Under the pieces are notes generated by a model. The model was not told the origin of the DNA, searched no databases, and saw only the letters and a program-made list of their open reading frames with translations. DNA of 9,768 bases from an uncultured Mucispirillum sp. (GTDB lineage: Bacteria; Chrysiogenota; Deferribacteres; Deferribacterales; Mucispirillaceae): NCBI GenBank assembly GCA_945929285.1, contig CAMEOC010000018.1, forward strand, positions 1 through 9,768, in the 5' to 3' direction. The number at the start of each line of letters is the position of its first letter. The first letter of the stretch is position 1. Position numbers and translations under genes: made by a program. This document shows, one piece after another, positions 5,886 to 9,768 of this stretch.

Positions 5886-6077
5886 TTATTTGTCCTCCAT
5901 TTTTTTATGTGTTATTATACCACGAAAGGTGGCAAGTATTTTATTAATAACAGATAAAATCAAATTATTAAAGTATTTTTTTTCACTAAAGTAAAAAGAG
6001 TGTAGTAAAATAACTGTTATAAGTATTATTTCCACAAGATTTAATGTTAAAACAATATAGTTATTTTCCATGGTCAT
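5886..6077 (-). CDS. Small single-pass membrane protein, unknown function
   Basis: 63 aa from the ATG at 6075–6077; a second ATG two codons later is an equally possible start. One hydrophobic helix (about residues 8–27, IVLTLNLVEIILITVILLHS) is followed by a basic, partly amphipathic C-terminal half ending THKKMEDK. I do not recognise a family. It overlaps the end of lnt by 17 bp and its stop abuts the start of tatA, so it sits tightly inside a lnt–tatA operon, and the TatA ribosome binding site lies within its last codons. The context suggests a real, coupled gene, perhaps an envelope factor, but the function is open. An AAGAAG sequence just upstream is a weak ribosome binding site. Confidence 0.65.
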   Translation of the reverse strand: MTMENNYIVLTLNLVEIILITVILLHSFYFSEKKYFNNLILSVINKILATFRGIITHKKMEDK

Positions 6078-7581
6078 TCTTCTTTAGTTTTTTCTTTTTC
6101 CTTATTTCATAATAAATCAAAGGTATTATAAAAGCAATCCAAATATTGCCATAAAGAGCAAAAAATGTTTTATGCTCCACCAGTGGCACATTTTGTATTA
6201 ATACCTGGGGTATCTGCTTATCTTCCATTAAAGGTATATTACCATTTGGCATAATAAAAGCACTTATGCCGTCTTGTGTAGCTCGTGCCACAGCTCTGCC
6301 GTATTCCACAGCCCTTATGGTATCCACCGCTAAATGCTGTATTCTGCCCTGGTTTTTACCAAACCATGTATCATTAGATATTATTACAAGCAGGTTTGCA
6401 CCAAACATTATACTGTCATTTATAAGTGGTGAAAAAGCACTTTCAAAACATATTACAGGGCCTGCTTTAATACTGCCTGATGATAAAATATTTATCTTAT
6501 CCCCAGGGCTAAACATAGAGCCTTTGCCAAAGAAAAACTCTTTTACAGGGCGAAGTATATTTTCAAAAGGAAAATACTCTCCAAAAGGGGTTAAGTGCCT
6601 TTTATCATAAAAATGCAGGGTTTTATTATCTATAAGCACCATAGTATTAAAAAGCCTGCTTTCATTATCAATATTTATTCTTCTATCTGCCCCTAATATG
6701 ATAGGTGTTTTAGTAGATATATTATTTAAAAACTCCAATAAAAAATCTGCAGATAATATTTTTAAAGGGTATGAGCTTTCAGGAAGCACTATCATATCCA
6801 CATTTGCATTGCTGGCTTTTATTACCTGCAGGTTTATATCATTTACTATATTTAACCACTTATTAACATCCCATTTATCTTCCTGGTTATAGCCTGGCTG
6901 AATAACAGCTATTTTTTTTATTTCCTTGTACTCTATTGGGTATAAAGCCCTAAACAGCCCAGGTAAAATCATAACACATATACTTATTATTAAAAGTGGT
7001 ATATTCTTTTTTTCCTTTGGGGAAGTTATAATATTAAATAAGAAAATATTAATAAGCATAATAAGAAATGATAAACCATATTCCCCAAAAACAGAAACAG
7101 ACTGTAAAATTAATATATTTTTATACTGGGACTGGGCAAGGTTAAGCCAAGGTACTCCGCCAAAAAAAACAGTGCCTTTTATGGCTTCAAGCAAAACAAA
7201 AAGTAAAGCTAATATATACGGGTTTTTGCTAAAGCGGGCAAATACATAAGTAAAAGGCACAAAGAAAAAAAATGCACCAATAAAAGATATAAAAATAAGT
7301 AAAGCAAGGGCAGCAATTAAAGGAGCACCGCCAAAATAACCAAAAGTTATCATCATCCAGGAAAGGCATACAATAAAATATAAAAATCCAGTAATCATGC
7401 CTAGTAGTATGGGGCGAGATTTCTCTGCACTTAATGCGTAAAGCAAAGGTATAAAAGCAAAAAATACAAAATATGAAAGCCCAAAACCTGCAGTGGAAAG
7501 AATAAGTAAAAAAGCAGAAACAAAAGCAAAAATAACCTGCATATAAATTTTATTTATAGTATTATTAAAAGAAAAAGCCAT
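6061..7581 (-). CDS. lnt: Apolipoprotein N-acyltransferase
   Basis: 506 aa, the normal Lnt length. An N-terminal half of several membrane helices (about 10–215) is followed by a periplasmic nitrilase-like domain (about 222–455) and a final membrane helix (about 473–490). The nitrilase triad is visible: Glu268 in VLPESSYP, Lys327 in YDKRHLTPFGEYFP and Cys378 in GPVICFESAF. Trp406 in NDTWFG is also conserved. Lnt adds the third, amide-linked acyl chain to the N-terminal Cys of lipoproteins in the inner membrane, which implies a diderm envelope with Lol-type sorting. It heads the minus-strand series and overlaps the next small gene by 17 bp. The ribosome binding site before 7581 is weak (GGTG); an internal Met14 is a less likely start. 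Confidence 0.95.
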   Translation of the reverse strand: MAFSFNNTINKIYMQVIFAFVSAFLLILSTAGFGLSYFVFFAFIPLLYALSAEKSRPILLGMITGFLYFIVCLSWMMITFGYFGGAPLIAALALLIFISFIGAFFFFVPFTYVFARFSKNPYILALLFVLLEAIKGTVFFGGVPWLNLAQSQYKNILILQSVSVFGEYGLSFLIMLINIFLFNIITSPKEKKNIPLLIISICVMILPGLFRALYPIEYKEIKKIAVIQPGYNQEDKWDVNKWLNIVNDINLQVIKASNANVDMIVLPESSYPLKILSADFLLEFLNNISTKTPIILGADRRINIDNESRLFNTMVLIDNKTLHFYDKRHLTPFGEYFPFENILRPVKEFFFGKGSMFSPGDKINILSSGSIKAGPVICFESAFSPLINDSIMFGANLLVIISNDTWFGKNQGRIQHLAVDTIRAVEYGRAVARATQDGISAFIMPNGNIPLMEDKQIPQVLIQNVPLVEHKTFFALYGNIWIAFIIPLIYYEIRKKKKLKKNDHGK

Positions 7582-7626
7582 AATGCACCAAAATTATAAA
7601 AATTTTTAAGAGAAAATATATAATAA

Positions 7627-7632
7627 ATTATA
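7627..7632 (-). promoter_or_regulatory. Candidate -10 box for the lnt operon
   Basis: A perfect TATAAT reads on the minus strand from 7632 to 7627, about 45 bases before the lnt ATG. No convincing -35 is visible upstream. It lies in the AT-rich divergent region between lnt and the tRNA cluster, where a lnt promoter is expected. Confidence 0.3.
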
Positions 7633-7713
7633 GAATATGAAAAGTAAAAAATAAAATATACTATGATTTATAAGCATAAAATTAATATATATTTAAAAAA
7701 TAAAAAATATTGC

Positions 7714-7742
7714 TTGACAAAGAAGAAAAAATATATTAATAA
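7714..7742 (+). promoter_or_regulatory. Promoter of the tRNA cluster
   Basis: A perfect -35 hexamer TTGACA occupies 7714–7719, 41 bases before tRNA-His. The -10 region must lie in the A/T stretch 7734–7742; ATTAAT (7735–7740) is the best single match, but with a short 15-base spacer. A strong -35 just upstream of stable RNA genes is typical. The rest of 7582–7760 is very AT-rich and I see no gene in it. Confidence 0.6.
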
Positions 7743-7759
7743 ATCTAACTCAAATGTAT

Positions 7760-7833
7760 GGTGGATGTAGCTCAGTTGGTAGAGTCCAGGATTGTGGCTC
7801 CTGTTGCCGCGGGTTCGAGCCCCGTCATCCACC
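7760..7833 (+). tRNA. tRNA-His (anticodon GTG)
   Basis: The acceptor stem GTGGATG (7761–7767) pairs with CATCCAC (7826–7832). The anticodon stem CAGGA/TCCTG encloses the loop TTGTGGC with anticodon GTG at 7794–7796. The T-arm has GGTTCGAGC. The His-specific identity pair is present: an extra G at 7760 (position -1) opposite C73 at 7833. The 3' CCA is not encoded. Confidence 0.97.
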
Positions 7834-7856
7834 CTTTATAATAAGCTGATAAACTT

Positions 7857-7937
7857 GCGGATGTGGCGGAATTGGTAGACGCGCTAGACTTAGGATCTAG
7901 TGTCTTCGGCGTGGGGGTTCGAGTCCCTTCATCCGCA
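7857..7937 (+). tRNA. tRNA-Leu (anticodon TAG)
   Basis: The acceptor stem GCGGATG (7857–7863) pairs with CATCCGC (7930–7936), with discriminator A at 7937. The anticodon stem CTAGA/TCTAG encloses the loop CTTAGGA with anticodon TAG at 7891–7893, reading CUN leucine codons. A long variable arm (TGTCTTCGGCG) marks it as a class II tRNA. CCA is not encoded. Confidence 0.97.
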
Positions 7938-7969
7938 TAGCATTCAAACCACTTCTAAAAGTTTTATAT

Positions 7970-8042
7970 GCGGGTGTAGCTCAGTTGGTAGAGCGTGACC
8001 TTGCCAAGGTTGAGGTCGCGGGTTCGAGTCCCGTCACCCGCT
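7970..8042 (+). tRNA. tRNA-Gly (anticodon GCC)
   Basis: The acceptor stem GCGGGTG (7970–7976) pairs with CACCCGC (8035–8041), with discriminator T at 8042 as usual for tRNA-Gly. The loop TTGCCAA carries anticodon GCC at 8003–8005. Two wobble pairs close the outer end of the anticodon stem. CCA is not encoded; the gene runs straight into a T-tract. Confidence 0.97.
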
Positions 8043-8050
8043 TTTTTTTT
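8042..8050 (+). terminator. T-tract directly after tRNA-Gly, possible terminator
   Basis: Nine T residues follow the GC-rich acceptor/T-arm of tRNA-Gly without a gap. In the nascent RNA, the tRNA's own 3' stem plus the U-run could act as an intrinsic terminator. Otherwise transcription may continue into tig, 57 bases further on. Confidence 0.4.
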
Positions 8051-8094
8051 GCCTTATTATTCAATGTAATATATTATATATAGATTTTAGTGAT

Positions 8095-8107
8095 TAAGGA
8101 GTCCTTA
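8095..8107 (+). promoter_or_regulatory. Palindromic ribosome binding site of tig
   Basis: TAAGGAGTCCTTA is a perfect inverted repeat (six-base arms around one G). It contains the Shine-Dalgarno AAGGAG (8096–8101) and its last base is the A of the tig start codon. In RNA, a short five-pair hairpin with a three-base loop could partly hide the ribosome binding site. The Shine-Dalgarno itself is strong; the regulatory meaning is unproven. Confidence 0.45.
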
Positions 8108-9597
8108 TGAAAGTTCAAGTCAACGATGCAGAACATTCTCAAAAAGAGCTGGTAGTTGAAATACCTTACGAAGTTTTCCAAGAGGCAGCAGATAAAGAAT
8201 TAGACGCACTGCTTCCAAAAGCAAAAATACACGGTTTCCGCCCAGGTAAAGCACCTAGAGAAGTGGCTAGAAAACAATTTTCTCACCAAATAAAATCTCA
8301 AGCTATTGAAAAAGTAATAAACAAAGCAGCTCAAGATGCCATGACATCAAACAACATTGTGCCAATATCTCAAGCTCATATATCTGATGTGGTATTTGAA
8401 GACGATAAACCTATTACTTTCACAGCTAGAGTAGATGTTTTCCCTACATTAAACTTAGAAAAATATAAAGATTTTTCTTTCAAAAAAATAGATGTGGAAA
8501 TAACTGATAAAGATATTGAAGATGCACTTGTTTCCCTTCAAGAGCGTGATGTGACTTACGAACCTGTAGAAAACAGAGATGCTGTTATTGCAGGCGATGT
8601 GGCAGTTATTGATTTTGAAGGTAAAAAAGACGGTGTTGCTTTTGAAGGCGGCACAGCTAAAGGCTTTTCTTTAAACATAGGCAACGGCCAGTTTATACCA
8701 GGCTTTGAAGACGGCGTTATAGGTATGAAAAAAGGCGAAACTAAAGATTTAAACCTTACTTTCCCTAATGAATATAATAATGCTGATTTAGCAGGTAAAG
8801 ATGTGGTGTTTACTGTAACAGTGCAGGAAATAAAAGAAAAAGTAAAACCAGAAATAAATGATGATTTTGCCCGCGATATAGACCCAAACAGCAAAGGCCT
8901 TGATGATTTAAAAGCAAAACTTAAAAGAGGCTTACAGCAGGAAGCAGACAGGGCAACTCAAGTGGAAGCATTTGGGCAGATATTAGAACAAATTGTTAAA
9001 GAAAACCCATTTGATGTGCCATATTCTTTCGTTAAAGAACAAACTGACAGGCTTGCATATAATGCAATGAACCAGTTCTACCAAATGGGTGTAAACCCTG
9101 AACAGCTTGGCATTTCTTTTGAAATGATGGCTCAACGCTATGTAGAACAGGCTAAAGAGCAGGTTAAACAAGCACTTGTTATAAACGAAGTAGCAAAACT
9201 TGAAAACATTGTTGTGGAAAATGAAGATATAGATACATACCTTTCTTTCCATGCAGAGCTTCAAAGCAGAACAGTAGAAGAGCTTAAAAAAGAATTAGAA
9301 GCACAAATGCAAGTGGATGCAGTTAGAAACGAAGTTTTAGGTGATAAAGTTTATAAATACTTAGCAGGTGTTAATAAATGTGAAGCATCTAAAATGGGTA
9401 AACAAGAATATGAAGCTCACAAACTTGCAGAGCAGGCTAAAAACCAGGCAAAAGCTCAAGAAGATGCAGAAAGCCAGGAAAAAGTAGAAAAGAAAAAATC
9501 TACTAAAAAAGCAGCAGAAGAAGGTGAATCAGAAGCAAAACCTAAAAAAACTACTGCAAGAAAAACCAATAAGAAAAAAGAAAGTGATGCAGAATAA
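8107..9597 (+). CDS. tig: Trigger factor, ribosome-bound chaperone and prolyl isomerase
   Basis: 496 aa. The N-terminal ribosome-binding domain carries the signature GFRPGKAP (43–50), which docks on ribosomal protein L23. An FKBP-type peptidyl-prolyl isomerase domain spans about 160–245 (VAVIDFEGKKDGVAFEGG … GQFIPGFEDGVIGMKKGE). The helical C-terminal chaperone arms run from about 250 to 425. The cytoplasmic protein shields nascent chains as they leave the ribosome. From about residue 430 the protein continues with some 65 residues rich in Lys, Ala, Glu and Gln (KKKSTKKAAEEGESEAKPKK and so on). This makes it longer than typical trigger factors of about 430 aa. AAGGAG gives a strong ribosome binding site. 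clpP follows 13 bp downstream, the common tig–clpP order of chaperone and protease. Confidence 0.97.
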   Translation: MKVQVNDAEHSQKELVVEIPYEVFQEAADKELDALLPKAKIHGFRPGKAPREVARKQFSHQIKSQAIEKVINKAAQDAMTSNNIVPISQAHISDVVFEDDKPITFTARVDVFPTLNLEKYKDFSFKKIDVEITDKDIEDALVSLQERDVTYEPVENRDAVIAGDVAVIDFEGKKDGVAFEGGTAKGFSLNIGNGQFIPGFEDGVIGMKKGETKDLNLTFPNEYNNADLAGKDVVFTVTVQEIKEKVKPEINDDFARDIDPNSKGLDDLKAKLKRGLQQEADRATQVEAFGQILEQIVKENPFDVPYSFVKEQTDRLAYNAMNQFYQMGVNPEQLGISFEMMAQRYVEQAKEQVKQALVINEVAKLENIVVENEDIDTYLSFHAELQSRTVEELKKELEAQMQVDAVRNEVLGDKVYKYLAGVNKCEASKMGKQEYEAHKLAEQAKNQAKAQEDAESQEKVEKKKSTKKAAEEGESEAKPKKTTARKTNKKKESDAE

Positions 9598-9610
9598 TTA
9601 AGGTGAATAT

Positions 9611-9768
9611 ATGAGTTATTATGTTCCATATGTTATAGAGCAGACTGGCAGAGGTGGCGAGCGTTCCTATGATATTTATTCCCGTTTATTAAAAGACAGA
9701 ATAATATTTTTAGGCACAGAAGTAAATGACCAGGTGGCAAATATTATATGTGCTCAGCTTTTATTTTT
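9611..9768 (+). CDS. clpP: ATP-dependent Clp protease proteolytic subunit (N-terminal part only)
   Basis: The frame opens at ATG 9611 and stays open to the window edge (52 codons). It begins [20 protein letters not shown] and continues [15 protein letters not shown] and [15 protein letters not shown]. These match the ClpP N-terminus ('P-x-V-I-E-x-T-x-x-GER-x-YDI-x-SRLLK-x-RIIFLG-x-x-V'), including the axial loop and the first handle strand. The catalytic Ser/His/Asp lie beyond the window. AAGGTG at 9600–9605 is the ribosome binding site, 13 bp after the tig stop, so tig and clpP are probably co-transcribed. ClpP forms a 14-subunit cytoplasmic chamber that degrades proteins unfolded by ClpX or ClpA. 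Confidence 0.95.
   Translation, partial: MSYYVPYVIEQTGRGGERSYDIYSRLLKDRIIFLGTEVNDQVANIICAQLLF

Noticed and set aside
6266..7249. Three plus-strand open frames inside lnt
   Set aside because: They are antisense shadows of the clear lnt reading frame, with no start signals of their own.
7582..7760. Very AT-rich spacer considered as a hidden small RNA or origin
   Set aside because: No GC-rich stem, DnaA-box cluster or terminator is visible beyond the promoter elements listed.
8556..9264. Two minus-strand open frames inside tig
   Set aside because: They lie opposite the well-supported trigger factor gene and are explained by its codon use.

Overview
The window is strongly AT-rich and looks like a chromosomal segment of a Gram-negative, flagellated bacterium. 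It carries apolipoprotein N-acyltransferase (lnt), tatA and a FliL-like protein. It also has a tRNA cluster in front of a trigger factor–clpP pair, and A/T-ending codons with AGGAG-type ribosome binding sites. A low-GC member of the Deferribacterota, such as a Mucispirillum-like gut organism, would fit. That is an inference from style and gene order, not a proven identity.

Left part (1–3065). On the minus strand, two very small translationally coupled genes run off the left edge. The upstream one (51 aa, TTG start) carries a TFGCKVN motif; the downstream one is a zinc-ribbon protein with an acidic/aromatic repeat tail. Divergent from them, on the plus strand, come a FliL-like single-pass membrane protein and a PAS-type sensor histidine kinase split by an apparent one-base insertion. 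Facing the kinase is a badly decayed AlkD-type DNA alkylation repair gene, with at least two frameshifts and two in-frame stops. This is a local patch of gene decay.

Middle part (3136–7581). A ROK-family sugar kinase is convergent with truA; their stop codons overlap in the four bases TTAG. The minus-strand series lnt – small membrane protein – tatA – (hairpin/terminator) – ecfT – truA follows. Its genes abut or overlap, except for the gap before ecfT that holds the hairpin. lnt and tatA serve the cell envelope (lipoprotein acylation, Tat export). ecfT is an energy-coupling-factor transporter membrane subunit without visible partners here, and truA modifies tRNA.

Right part (7582–9768). An AT-rich spacer of about 180 bp holds divergent promoters. 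It is followed by tRNA-His(GTG), tRNA-Leu(TAG) and tRNA-Gly(GCC), none with an encoded CCA. Then come the trigger factor gene tig, with an unusually long charged C-terminal tail, and the start of clpP, cut by the right edge. This is a protein-synthesis and protein-quality-control block.

I saw no CRISPR array, insertion sequence, integrase or obvious defence system. The most notable items are the two adjacent broken genes, the small-ORF pair at the left edge, the terminator-like hairpin just before the ecfT start codon, and the trigger factor tail.
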